Assembly: GCA_022827905.1 (NCBI GenBank)
Contig: JAJEIQ010000021.1
Span: forward strand, 1-44,740
Origin: Pseudomonadales bacterium
GTDB lineage: Bacteria > Pseudomonadota > Gammaproteobacteria > Pseudomonadales > Azotimanducaceae
DNA: 44,740 nucleotides
Direction: 5' to 3'
Below are positions 6,311-15,739 of the stretch, one piece after another. The notes below the pieces were generated by a model. It saw nothing but the letters and a program-made list of their open reading frames with translations. It ran no database searches and was not told where the DNA came from. Every line of letters starts with the position of its first letter. The stretch's first letter is position 1. The position numbers and the translations under genes were made by a program.

Positions 6311-8356
6311 ATGCGCATCCACTGGTTGGCATTGGCCAGCGCTGCGTTCGGGGCGCTGGCCGCGGCTGGCGAACCGGCATCATCGGCCGAAGCGCTTTAC
6401 GAACAGCATTGCCTGGCCTGCCACGGCGCGGCGCTGCAAGGCGCCGCGCACGGTCCGCCACTCAAGGGCGAGGCTTTCCTGGACCGTTGGGGCGGTGCAC
6501 GCCAAGCGCTGCTGGCCTACAACCTCGCCACCATGCCCCCGGGCGGGTCCAGGCTCGGCGAGTCCGAGCACGCCGCACTGGTCGACTTTCTGCTCGCCGA
6601 CGCCGAGACGGGCCACAGCGGGCTGCAGGCCAGAGACGAGCAATCAGCGGTGGATTCCTGGTCCAGCGTGGCCGGCATCGATGAAATTGCCCGCAGCCGG
6701 TCAGCCTTCCAAAACCGGCAGATCGAAGGCTTCGAGCCGGTTTCCGACGCCCGCCTGCGCGACCCGCCGCCGGGGGACTGGCTGCACTGGCGCCGCACCC
6801 AGGACGGCCAGGCGCACAGCCCCTTAACCCGGATAGACCGCGCCAACGTGGACCGGCTGCAACTGGCCTGGGCGGTGACCATGCGGGACGGCAGCAACCA
6901 GGTCACGCCCCTGGTGCACGACGGCATTCTCTACCTGACCCACCCGGACAACGTCGTGCAGGCGCTGGACGCCGCCACCGGCGAGCTGATCTGGGAGTAC
7001 GCCTACGACTACCCTCCCGCCGCCAAGACCCTCGGCGGCCCGCTGCGCAACATCGCCATCCACGGCGACAAGCTGTTTCTGGCCACCTACGATGCCGCCC
7101 TTGTGGCGATCGACGCCCGCACCGGCAACCCCGTCTGGCGCACGGTGAAGGCCGACTACCGCCAGGGCTACACCCACACCAGCGGCCCGATCCTCGGCGG
7201 CGGCGTGCTGCTCAGCGGCATCAACGGCTGCGAGCGCTACCAAGCCGATGGCTGCTTCCTCACCGGGCACGACCCCGCCACGGGCCGGGAGCTTTGGCGC
7301 ACCTCCACGATTGCATTGCCGGGCCATCCCGGCGACGAATCCTGGGGCGGGCTGGCGGCGGAGTTTCGCGCCGGCGGCGATGTCTGGATCGCCGGCAGCT
7401 ATGATCCCGGGCTCGGCCTCTACTACGTCGGCACCTCCCAAGCCAAGCCTTGGGTGGCCGCGAGCCGGGGGATGACGGTCGCGGACGCGGCCCTCTACAC
7501 CAATTCGACCCTGGCGCTTGATGCGCAATCCGGCGAGATCGCTTGGCACTTCCAGCATGCGCCCGGCGAGACCATCGACATGGAAGCCGGCTTCGAGCGG
7601 GTGCTCATCGACCGCCACGGCGAGAAGCGGCTGTACACCGTCGGCAAGGACGGCATCCTCTGGCAACTTGACCGGCGCACCGGACGCTACCTCGGCCACT
7701 TGGAAACCCTGCCGCAGAACATCTTCAGCCGCATCGACCCGCAGACCGGCCGCGCCAGCTACCGGCCGGACATCGCCGAGGCCGGCATCGGCGATCCCAT
7801 CGAAGCCTGCCCCGGCATCTACGGCGGCCACAACTGGCAAGCGATGGCCTACAGCGCGGCAACCAATCGCCTGATCGTTCCCCTGCACCGGCTGTGCTCG
7901 GACCTGACCGGCCGCGCCGTGCCCCAGGTAGCCGGGGAAGGCGGGTTCGGCGGCGACTCCCGCTCCTACCCGATGCCCGGCAGCGATGGCTTGCTGGGCA
8001 TGCTGGTTGCGGTGGACGCCGACCGCCTAAAACCAGCTTGGATCCACACCCAACCCGCCCTATTCATGACCGGCGCCCTGGCCACCGCCGGCGGCTTGGT
8101 CTTCATCGGCGACCTCGACCGCTATTTCAAGGCCTTCGATGCGGACACCGGGACGGTGCTCTGGCAAACCCGCTTGGGCGCACCCACCCACGGCTATCCG
8201 ATCACCTACCTAGCGGGCGGCGAGCAATTCGTCGCCGTGCCCACCGGCATGGGCGTCTTTCGCGCCATGACGGCCGTGATCAGCCCGGACATCCACCAGC
8301 CCGCCGGGGGGCAGGCGCTGTACGTGTTCAAGCTGCCGGCGTCCAAGGGGTTGTAG
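6311..8356 (+). CDS. PQQ-dependent dehydrogenase with N-terminal cytochrome c domain
   Basis: The protein has 681 residues and is periplasmic, with a signal peptide of about 25 residues. A cytochrome c domain comes first: CLACH (34-38) binds heme and Met75 in TMPPGG is the likely axial ligand. An eight-bladed quinoprotein propeller follows (GDWLHWRRTQDGQAHSPL, with repeated W-motif turns such as DAATGELIW and DADTGTVLW). By family logic it oxidises an alcohol or sugar via PQQ and passes electrons to its own heme. Candidate metal/PQQ-site residues are Glu308, Gln377 in GTSQAKPW, and catalytic Asp423 in TIDME. Classical enzymes have Asn in place of Gln377 and an adjacent Cys-Cys pair, which is not seen here. 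The cytochrome is N-terminal, whereas many quinohemoproteins carry it at the C terminus. Cotranscribed with the TonB receptor. Confidence 0.88.
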   Translation: MRIHWLALASAAFGALAAAGEPASSAEALYEQHCLACHGAALQGAAHGPPLKGEAFLDRWGGARQALLAYNLATMPPGGSRLGESEHAALVDFLLADAETGHSGLQARDEQSAVDSWSSVAGIDEIARSRSAFQNRQIEGFEPVSDARLRDPPPGDWLHWRRTQDGQAHSPLTRIDRANVDRLQLAWAVTMRDGSNQVTPLVHDGILYLTHPDNVVQALDAATGELIWEYAYDYPPAAKTLGGPLRNIAIHGDKLFLATYDAALVAIDARTGNPVWRTVKADYRQGYTHTSGPILGGGVLLSGINGCERYQADGCFLTGHDPATGRELWRTSTIALPGHPGDESWGGLAAEFRAGGDVWIAGSYDPGLGLYYVGTSQAKPWVAASRGMTVADAALYTNSTLALDAQSGEIAWHFQHAPGETIDMEAGFERVLIDRHGEKRLYTVGKDGILWQLDRRTGRYLGHLETLPQNIFSRIDPQTGRASYRPDIAEAGIGDPIEACPGIYGGHNWQAMAYSAATNRLIVPLHRLCSDLTGRAVPQVAGEGGFGGDSRSYPMPGSDGLLGMLVAVDADRLKPAWIHTQPALFMTGALATAGGLVFIGDLDRYFKAFDADTGTVLWQTRLGAPTHGYPITYLAGGEQFVAVPTGMGVFRAMTAVISPDIHQPAGGQALYVFKLPASKGL

Positions 8357-8384
8357 AGACCCTTGGGCAAGCAGACCCGGCCTG

Positions 8385-9296
8385 TCAAGGGAATTCGCCT
8401 TCTTCCACCTTGATGACGCGGATTCGTTTGCCGATGTGGCGGGGAAAGTGGTCAGGGTCGATGGACAGGCTGAGCTTGTCCTTTTGCCGCATGACCTCCA
8501 CCTCGACGGGTTCTTCGACGTTGGCAAACGCTCGGCGGGCCTCCCGGGCGGAGGTCACGGCCTCTCCACCCACCGTGAGCAGGACATCGCCGCTCTTGAG
8601 CGTCCCATCCTCCGGCGCGCTGACCACCAGCGCGCCTTGGTCGATTCCGAAGTAGGCGCCGAGGTCCGCGTCAAGATCGACTAGGCGAGGCGCTGCCGCC
8701 GCTTCAATACGGTGCCCCATCACCTCGATGTCGTCCAGCTTGAGGGCGTCCAGGTCGAAGTCAATGTCGAGATCAAGCCCATCCACCCAGCCCCGCATCC
8801 GAGTCGAGCGCGGCTGAGCGACCACGGTCACCTGTTTCGTTGCGCCGTCGCGAAGCACCCGGACCACAACCTCCTGCCCCGGCTCAACGGTTTGCATGTG
8901 GTCCCTGAGTGCCTTGCTGCCACCGGCCTCGTCCAAGCGGGTGTCGTCGATCATCACCAACAGATCGCCCGCCTTGAGGCCCGCCTGATCGGCGCCGCTA
9001 TCCGCCGATACGTCATTGATCAGCACCCCGCCGTCGGCCTGCCGCCGGTTGATCATGACGCCCAGTTCCGCGCCCGACTCGGGTTCAAACCACTCAGTTA
9101 AACTCCCATCCGGAGCCTGTTCCATCTTTTCCTTCAGGAGGTCGGTGAGCCTGCCCACCGCCCGGTCAACCTCTTGCCTCGCCTGATCGAGCTGGGCCTT
9201 CAGTTCCGAGTGCTCCTCCGCCGGCTCCGCGCCTAGGCCAATGCCTGCGCAGAGAGTGCCGGCCAAGAGGAAAAAGACTGAGTTAAAACGCCGCAT
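8385..9296 (-). CDS. Exported protein with coiled coil and two PDZ domains
   Basis: This 303-residue protein has a signal peptide (MRRFNSVFFLLAGTLCAG..., likely cut near GLGA|EP), then a charged coiled-coil stretch (HSELKAQLDQARQEVDRAVG). PDZ domain 1 follows (about 80-165: GVLINDVSADSGADQAGLKAGDLLVMIDD), then a linker rich in Asp/Leu, and a shorter PDZ-like domain 2 (about 215-285: GALVVSAPEDGTLKSGDVLL). No protease catalytic triad is visible, so it is not a Deg protease. A periplasmic scaffold or chaperone-like role is inference. I chose ATG 9296, 24 residues inside the longest frame, because AAGGAG lies just upstream and the signal peptide starts there. It converges with the PQQ dehydrogenase gene. 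Confidence 0.78.
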   Translation of the reverse strand: MRRFNSVFFLLAGTLCAGIGLGAEPAEEHSELKAQLDQARQEVDRAVGRLTDLLKEKMEQAPDGSLTEWFEPESGAELGVMINRRQADGGVLINDVSADSGADQAGLKAGDLLVMIDDTRLDEAGGSKALRDHMQTVEPGQEVVVRVLRDGATKQVTVVAQPRSTRMRGWVDGLDLDIDFDLDALKLDDIEVMGHRIEAAAAPRLVDLDADLGAYFGIDQGALVVSAPEDGTLKSGDVLLTVGGEAVTSAREARRAFANVEEPVEVEVMRQKDKLSLSIDPDHFPRHIGKRIRVIKVEEGEFP

Positions 9297-9451
9297 GTTG
9301 ACTGACTCCTTGGATTGCCTTGAGTTTGCTGTCCCTGCTTGGATGGGCAGATGCGGAAAAGGTTGCATGAAAGTTCAGCGTAAACAGCGGGAGACTGTGC
9401 AGCGACAAACACTTGACACCGCCGTGAAACTAGATAAAGGTGCATCAAAGT

Positions 9452-9481
9452 GCTGCACCGTGCAGCGATTAGCGGTATAAC
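9452..9481 (+). promoter_or_regulatory. Palindromic operator and -10 box upstream of the restriction-modification cassette
   Basis: GCTGCAC-C-GTGCAGC (9452-9466) is a perfect palindrome with 7-bp arms. It lies just upstream of TATAAC (9476-9481), which is 9 nt before the GTG start at 9491. A second GTGCAGC half-site occurs at 9397-9403, 63 bp away, about six helical turns. The palindrome would cover the -35 region. That fits autorepression by the ribbon-helix-helix protein encoded immediately downstream, but binding is untested. Confidence 0.45.
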
Positions 9482-9490
9482 TAGGGAAAA

Positions 9491-9691
9491 GTGGCTTCAA
9501 AACACCGAGTGTCTGTGAACCTCTCCCCAGACGAGCATCGAGAACTAGCGGCGCTCGCCGAGAGCGCCCAGGTTTCCAAAGCTTGGCTGGGGCGCCGAGC
9601 CATCACGGAGTTCCTAGAGCGTAGCCGCGATGGCCAATTGCAACTGCCTTTGGATCTCGTCCGGGCGCATCAGGAGCTTAGACCACAATGA
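9491..9691 (+). CDS. Ribbon-helix-helix DNA-binding protein, first gene of the restriction-modification cassette
   Basis: A 66-residue protein with the pattern of a CopG/Arc-type ribbon-helix-helix: beta strand HRVSVNLSPDEHREL, then helices ELAALAESAQVSKAWLGRRAI. The start is GTG 9491 with AGGGA just upstream. Its stop overlaps the methyltransferase start (ATGA), so the two are translationally coupled. The likely job is transcriptional control of the cassette, the role that helix-turn-helix C proteins play in other systems; that is inference. It could also be an orphan antitoxin. The palindrome at 9452-9466 is a candidate operator. Confidence 0.72.
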   Translation: MASKHRVSVNLSPDEHRELAALAESAQVSKAWLGRRAITEFLERSRDGQLQLPLDLVRAHQELRPQ

Positions 9692-10671
9692 TTCCAAACT
9701 CGACCAGTTCGTTGGAACTCTGCGCAGGGGCCGGCGGTCAAGCGCTTGGCTTGGAGCAAGCGGGTTTCGGGCACGAGGGGCTCGTCGAAATCGACCGCCA
9801 CTGCTGCTCAACCCTGCGGCTCAACCGCCCGCATTGGAAGGTCTTCGAGAAGGACCTGCGGCACTTTGTTGAACAAGACGCCGTTCATTTCAAGGGCGTC
9901 GAACTCTTGGCGGGCGGATTGCCCTGCCCACCCTTTTCAATAGCCGGCAAGCAACTCGGCGATTCGGATGAACGCAATCTGTTCCCAGCGGCGCTCGATC
10001 TCGTTGACATCATCCGGCCTCGCGCAGTGATGATCGAGAATGTCCGTGGGTTGTTGGGCGCAGTGTTCGAAGACTATCGCCAGCAACTTAAAACACGCTT
10101 TGAGCGCTTGGGATACAAGGCAGATTGGCGCCTCTTCAACGCTTCGGACTTCGGGGTGCCGCAACTTCGGCCCCGCGTCGTCATAGTCGCTTTGCGCAAG
10201 GAAATCGCTGATGCGTTTACTTGGCCCACCGGAGCGGGCCACAACCCCCCTACTGTCGGCGAAACCCTGCACGACCAAATGGCAGAAGGCGGCTGGAAGG
10301 GGGTGGCAGCTTGGCGGAAGCGGGCAGATGACATCGCGCCGACGATAGTAGGGGGTTCGCTGAAGCACGGCGGCCCTGATCTTGGACCAACCCGCGCGCG
10401 AAAGGCTTGGGCCACCTTGGGGGTGGACGGCTTGGGCATCGCCGATGCGCCACCCGCCGCTGACTTTGTGGGCATGCCGCGCCTCACTGTTCCCATGGTA
10501 GCCCGCCTGCAGGGCTTTCCCGACACGTGGAAGTTCTCCGGCAGAAAGACCGCTTCATACCGGCAAGTCGGAAATGCGTTTCCCCCGCCAGTGGCTCGGG
10601 CAGTTGGGGAGAAAATTCACCAATGCCTGTCAGCCCGCCGAACCATGCATAGCCTCCAAGCTGCTGGATAG
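9688..10671 (+). CDS. DNA (cytosine-5-)-methyltransferase
   Basis: A 327-residue C5-methyltransferase. Motif I is LELCAGAGGQALGL (SAM binding, residues 9-22). Motif IV is GGLPCPPFS with catalytic Cys80. Motif VI is IENVRG (Glu117). Motif VIII is QLRPRVV (near 160). A variable target-recognition region lies at about 190-275, and motif X is QVGNAFPPPVARAVG. It should protect host DNA against the endonuclease encoded next, whose family cuts GCCGGC; the modified sequence is therefore inferred, not read. It starts in ATGA overlap with the RHH gene. Codon and base composition are less GC-biased than the flanking backbone genes, which fits horizontal acquisition. Confidence 0.95.
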   Translation: MIPNSTSSLELCAGAGGQALGLEQAGFGHEGLVEIDRHCCSTLRLNRPHWKVFEKDLRHFVEQDAVHFKGVELLAGGLPCPPFSIAGKQLGDSDERNLFPAALDLVDIIRPRAVMIENVRGLLGAVFEDYRQQLKTRFERLGYKADWRLFNASDFGVPQLRPRVVIVALRKEIADAFTWPTGAGHNPPTVGETLHDQMAEGGWKGVAAWRKRADDIAPTIVGGSLKHGGPDLGPTRARKAWATLGVDGLGIADAPPAADFVGMPRLTVPMVARLQGFPDTWKFSGRKTASYRQVGNAFPPPVARAVGEKIHQCLSARRTMHSLQAAG

Positions 10672-10709
10672 TGGTTTGATCTGGCAAAACTGGCGGACGG
10701 AAAGCTCGG

Positions 10710-11603
10710 ATGGGCGATGAAAAACTCGCTGGCGCCGACTCAGATGCCCACAACGCTGTCATTCCGCAGGCTCGCCGGGATTTCCATGCCGCCCTCTTGG
10801 AGTCCCTGCTCCTAGCCGACGCGAATGGCGTCCCTAGCAATGCCGACAAGCACAGCAAGCAGAGCGTTGCCCTGTCCAAGGGAATAATTGAACGTCTTGG
10901 CTTCGAGCAGATTGGAGACCGTCTTGCTGGACAGCAAGCTGGAAGCCAATTCGAGGAACTGTGCAAGGACTACTTGAGCGGGGTCTTTCCCCGTCTCCAC
11001 CACCTTCGGCCCGGCCAGTGGGAAGTAACCAAGGGTCTTGGCGGGCGCTCCTCCATTGCGCAGTACGACCAATATGAACACTTGGCAGCCCTCGACGAGG
11101 CATCCAAAGCAAATCGCGATCTAGCCGCCGCTCTTGGAACCGACTATTTGATCAAACCCGATGTCGTCGTCCTTCGCACGCCGGAGGACGATGAATCCAT
11201 AAACGCCGAAAGCGTGTTAGTGGATGAGAAACAAGCCACTTATACATCATTGCGGAAGGTCAACTGCCCGCTGCCAATCCTCCACGCCAGTGTTTCCTGC
11301 AAATGGACTCTGCGCAGCGACCGGGCTCAGAACGCACGGTCGGAGGCTTTGAATTTGGTCCGCAATCGCAAAGGGCGGTTACCTCACATCGTTGTCGTCA
11401 CTGGGGAGCCAACACCCAATCGGATCGCCTCAATCGCCCTCGGAACCGGTGACATTGACTGTGTTTACCACTTCGCCCTCCCGGAACTCGTTGACACCGC
11501 CGAAAGCCTCGACTTTTCTGATGCCAGTGACATGCTTCAAACAATGATTGACGGCAAGCGCCTGCGGGACATCTCCGATCTGCCATTGGACCTTGTGATT
11601 TAG
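10710..11603 (+). CDS. Type II restriction endonuclease of the NgoMIV family
   Basis: A 297-residue enzyme. PD at 150-151, SCK with Lys198, and Glu212 form the active site. The spacings Asp-47-Lys and Lys-14-Glu equal those of NgoMIV (Asp140, Lys187, Glu201, from family knowledge). The recognition residues RSDR (202-205) sit four residues after the Lys, as in NgoMIV, where Arg and Asp contact the CCGG core and outer G. I therefore predict cleavage of GCCGGC, probably G^CCGGC by a tetramer; this is inference from the motif. No truncation is visible. It starts 38 nt after the methyltransferase stop, and 14 nt separate it from vsr. Confidence 0.9.
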   Translation: MGDEKLAGADSDAHNAVIPQARRDFHAALLESLLLADANGVPSNADKHSKQSVALSKGIIERLGFEQIGDRLAGQQAGSQFEELCKDYLSGVFPRLHHLRPGQWEVTKGLGGRSSIAQYDQYEHLAALDEASKANRDLAAALGTDYLIKPDVVVLRTPEDDESINAESVLVDEKQATYTSLRKVNCPLPILHASVSCKWTLRSDRAQNARSEALNLVRNRKGRLPHIVVVTGEPTPNRIASIALGTGDIDCVYHFALPELVDTAESLDFSDASDMLQTMIDGKRLRDISDLPLDLVI

Positions 11604-11617
11604 CGGCTCCCCACTCA

Positions 11618-12037
11618 GTGACCGACACCGTAACGCCCGAACGCCGCAGCCAAATCATGGCCAACATCCGGTCCAAAGGCATGAAGCCGGAGTTGATCGT
11701 GCGCCGTTTGACCCACTCCATGGGCTACCGGTACCGCCTTCACCGAAAAGACCTGCCGGGGAAACCCGACCTCGTTTTTCCGGCGCGGCGCAAAGTGATC
11801 TTCGTGCATGGCTGCTTTTGGCACCAGCATGCGGACCCCGCTTGCAAAATTGCCCGGCGCCCCAAATCCAATCTCGACTACTGGTTGCCAAAGCTGCAAC
11901 GAAACGTTGAACGGGATGCCGAACACCGTGACCGCTTGAGCGCCTTGGGTTGGCAGGTTCTGGTCATTTGGGAGTGCGAGGTCAAGATCGCGGCAGGCTT
12001 GCCGGAGCGGATTGAGGAATTCTTGGAGCAAGGATGA
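11618..12037 (+). CDS. vsr: Very short patch repair endonuclease Vsr
   Basis: This 139-residue nuclease nicks 5' of T in T:G mismatches that arise when 5-methylcytosine deaminates. Family residues are all in place, and at the same numbers as in E. coli Vsr: Asp51 (LPGKPDLVF), His64, Cys66, Trp68, His69 and His71 in VHGCFWHQH. The N-terminal TPERRSQIMANIRSKGMKPE is standard, which supports the GTG 11618 start over the internal ATG at 11657. Presence beside a C5-methyltransferase is functionally coherent: it limits C-to-T mutation at the methylated site. It overlaps the HNH gene by 4 nt (ATGA). Confidence 0.95.
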   Translation: MTDTVTPERRSQIMANIRSKGMKPELIVRRLTHSMGYRYRLHRKDLPGKPDLVFPARRKVIFVHGCFWHQHADPACKIARRPKSNLDYWLPKLQRNVERDAEHRDRLSALGWQVLVIWECEVKIAAGLPERIEEFLEQG

Positions 12038-12810
12038 CCACAAAAGGGTCCGGTCGTCGGCGATGGAATCGAGAAGAGTCGCTGATCGTCTTTAACTTGT
12101 ACTGCAGAATTCCGTTCAATGTCTCAAATCGTTCCCACCCGGACGTCCAGCACATCGCCCGCCTCGTCGACAGAACGCCCGATGCTGTAAACATGAAAAT
12201 CGGCAACCTCGGTAGCTTGGACCCGGAATTGAAAGAGCAGGGCATTCGGGGCCTAGGCCACGCTTCGCGCCTTGATCAAGCAACTTGGAATGAATTTCAT
12301 GCTGACTGGGAGGCCCGCATCGAAGAAAGCCAAAACCTGATTTTCGAACGGGAACAAGCGTTGGGGGTCCAATCCTCGAACCGGGAGGAAATTCCTCTTG
12401 AAGGCGAGGAGCGATTGGCGCCTCGGAGGATTCGAGTGAATCAGGACTTTTTTCGAGGGGTTGTGCTGTCCGCATACGGTGGGAAGTGCTGCATCACGGG
12501 GATTGACCTCAACAAGGTCCTCGTTGCGAGCCACATCAAGCCCTGGAAGCACTCCAACAGTAGGGAAAAACTCAACCCGCGAAACGGACTGTGCTTGAAC
12601 GCCCTCCATGATAAGGCTTTCGATCGTGGGCTAATCGCGGTCAATGACGACTACACAATTGCCGTGAGCAGCGTTGTCTCCCAGTCCTCAAACGATGCTG
12701 TGCGCAGACTGTTGCTGGAGTACGAGTCCCAGAAGATCAAGCTGCCGTCTCGGTTCCACCCCCACCCGGAGTTTCTACAGTGGCATCGAGACGAAGTTTT
12801 CGCGCAATAG
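12034..12810 (+). CDS. HNH endonuclease, last gene of the restriction-modification cassette
   Basis: A 258-residue protein. The C-terminal HNH_2-like nuclease domain shows GGKCCITG (149-156), LVASHIKPW (His167), NPRNGLCLNALHDKAFDRGL (Asn184, His192) and a downstream basic region. The N-terminal 80 residues (WNREESLIVFNLYCRIPF, LVDRTPDAVNMKIGNLGSLD) look like a DNA-binding helical domain seen in other putative restriction HNH proteins. Coupling to vsr by ATGA places it in the same transcript. Its role is unclear: a second restriction activity, a nickase for GCCGGC or modified DNA, or an accessory anti-phage nuclease. No methyltransferase specific for it is visible. Confidence 0.82.
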   Translation: MTTKGSGRRRWNREESLIVFNLYCRIPFNVSNRSHPDVQHIARLVDRTPDAVNMKIGNLGSLDPELKEQGIRGLGHASRLDQATWNEFHADWEARIEESQNLIFEREQALGVQSSNREEIPLEGEERLAPRRIRVNQDFFRGVVLSAYGGKCCITGIDLNKVLVASHIKPWKHSNSREKLNPRNGLCLNALHDKAFDRGLIAVNDDYTIAVSSVVSQSSNDAVRRLLLEYESQKIKLPSRFHPHPEFLQWHRDEVFAQ

Positions 12811-12928
12811 GGTCCATTGTCCACGTTTGAGTCATTCTTCTAGCCCAATAGCTGATGCGTTTCACTCCGATGTTTCCTGCGGCTCGGCAAATGCACGGCC
12901 CGACCACACCCGCAGGCTTGCTCAGCGC

Positions 12929-14242
<1,314 letters not shown>

Positions 14243-14243
<1 letters not shown>

Positions 14244-14349
14244 TGGGTGCGGGGCAGGGGCATCCGGCACTGTTAAGGCTATTCCACACCCTCAAACTCC
14301 ACATCATCGACGGGGCCTGGTGTGCCGGATGCCCCTGCCCCGCACCCAT
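14243..14349. repeat. 28-bp perfect inverted repeat flanking a 51-nt core (bidirectional terminator or MITE/REP-like unit)
   Basis: Arm 14243-14270 (starts atgggtgcggggcagg) and arm 14322-14349 are exact reverse complements. The left arm overlaps the hemB stop codon by one base. The unit fills the gap between two convergent genes. No T-run follows either arm, and the 51-nt loop is large for an intrinsic terminator. That makes a small mobile or repetitive extragenic unit as likely as a terminator. Confidence 0.8.
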
Positions 14350-14374
14350 TCTCGGAGTCCAGGCAGTCAGAGGT

Positions 14375-15739
14375 TCAGAGTCCTGCTGCGGCAAAGCGGG
14401 CCTCGGCTTGGGTGCGGAGATCGCCGTCGAAGTTGTCGAGGAAGCGGGCCGCATCGGCGGCCGGGTCGACGCGGGGGCTTAGGGCGTCCAAGTCGATGAG
14501 GTGGACTTGGTTGTCCTGGACCAGGAAGTTGCTGGCTTTGGTGTCGCCGTGGCCTATCTCGGCAGTCTTGAGCTGCTCGAACAGCCGGGCAACCTGGTCC
14601 AAGCGACCGGGAAGCCAGCCTTGGGCGCTGGCTTCACCAGCTAGGTCGAGTCTGCCCATGTCTTCCATGATCAGGTAGCACTGACCGGTTAACGGGCCCC
14701 ACCGGCGCTCGATCAAGGCCAAGGGCGCGGCGGTGGGGATCCGGAGCAGTTCCAGCCGATGCCCGTTGCGCCAAGCGTTCAACGCTCGACGTTTGAACCA
14801 GCGGCGCAGGCGGTGGCTCAAGCTCTTGATGTTGTAGCGTTTGACTATGACTGGCGAACCAGCAAGCTGAAGCCGGAACACGGTCGCGGAGCGGCCGTCC
14901 TTGATGATCTCGGCTGAGCCCAGGAAATCCTCGGGGTCCTTTGCGAATGCCTCGGCCCACGCCATTCGGTCGCCGCCCCAAGCGCGCTTGACCAAGCACC
15001 GCCGTCGCCAACTCGCGCTCACGTGGAACTCGGTGCAGGTGCGCTCGGTCTTGGCGAGGTAGCGCCGCACCCGCCGCCGCCGCGCTGCCGCCAGCAGCCG
15101 TTTCATCCGAGCCATCCGGCCAGCGTCGGCCGTCCAGTTGCGGCTCTCCGCGTAAGCAGCCAGCAGCGGCTCCAACCACGCATCCGGCGCCGGCGGATGC
15201 TGCGCCAGAAAGTCCGCTACGGCCTTGAGCTCCGCCCCCTCGCCACCCCGCCCAAGCTGGCCCACGCCGTCCCCATCGACGACCCACAACTTGCCGCCGC
15301 TGTGAATGAAGTTGCCGAGGTGCGGGTCCCGATGGACCAGCCCATGCTCGTGCAGGCGGGCGAGCAGGCGCACCGCCATCATCGCCCCATCAGCATCCCC
15401 TGGCGCCAAGGGCCGGGCATCGGCCAGGTAGTGGAACAGCAGCGCCTGTCCGCCTTGCGCGGCGGTGGCGTCGCCAATCAACTCAGGCGTCGGCGCTCCG
15501 CTGGCTGCCAGCCGTTCGACGCCCCGCCGCTCCCGAGCGCAATAGCGTCCCGCGCCGGAACCCATGAACAGCTTCACCACCAGGTCACGGCCCTGCCAAT
15601 GGCCGAGCGCCGTCAGCCGGCGTCCGGGCAGCAGGCGGAAGATGCGGCTGATCCGGCAGGGCTCGCCGTTCAAGGTGATGCTGAACGGCGCCTCGACAGC
15701 CCTGCCAAGGCGCACCAGATCATCCGGCTCCAAGGTCAC
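14375..15739 (-). CDS. Tandem protein-kinase-fold LPS core kinase-like protein (PA5006-like)
   Basis: The protein has 454 residues and two lipopolysaccharide-kinase-like domains. Domain 1 has Lys56 (LVVKLF), HRDPHLGNF (His136-Asp138) and VVDGDG (Asp155). Domain 2 has Lys300 (VIVKRYN), GHGDTKASNF (Asp399) and LIDLDAL (Asp416). Both have the HxD...N...D catalytic pattern. In Pseudomonas a two-domain kinase also lies downstream of waaP, so phosphorylation of inner-core heptose is the likely role; the substrate is inference. The GTG start overlaps the waaP stop (GTGA), so it is the last gene of the glnE-ilvE-waa run. Confidence 0.78.
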   Translation of the reverse strand: MTLEPDDLVRLGRAVEAPFSITLNGEPCRISRIFRLLPGRRLTALGHWQGRDLVVKLFMGSGAGRYCARERRGVERLAASGAPTPELIGDATAAQGGQALLFHYLADARPLAPGDADGAMMAVRLLARLHEHGLVHRDPHLGNFIHSGGKLWVVDGDGVGQLGRGGEGAELKAVADFLAQHPPAPDAWLEPLLAAYAESRNWTADAGRMARMKRLLAAARRRRVRRYLAKTERTCTEFHVSASWRRRCLVKRAWGGDRMAWAEAFAKDPEDFLGSAEIIKDGRSATVFRLQLAGSPVIVKRYNIKSLSHRLRRWFKRRALNAWRNGHRLELLRIPTAAPLALIERRWGPLTGQCYLIMEDMGRLDLAGEASAQGWLPGRLDQVARLFEQLKTAEIGHGDTKASNFLVQDNQVHLIDLDALSPRVDPAADAARFLDNFDGDLRTQAEARFAAAGL

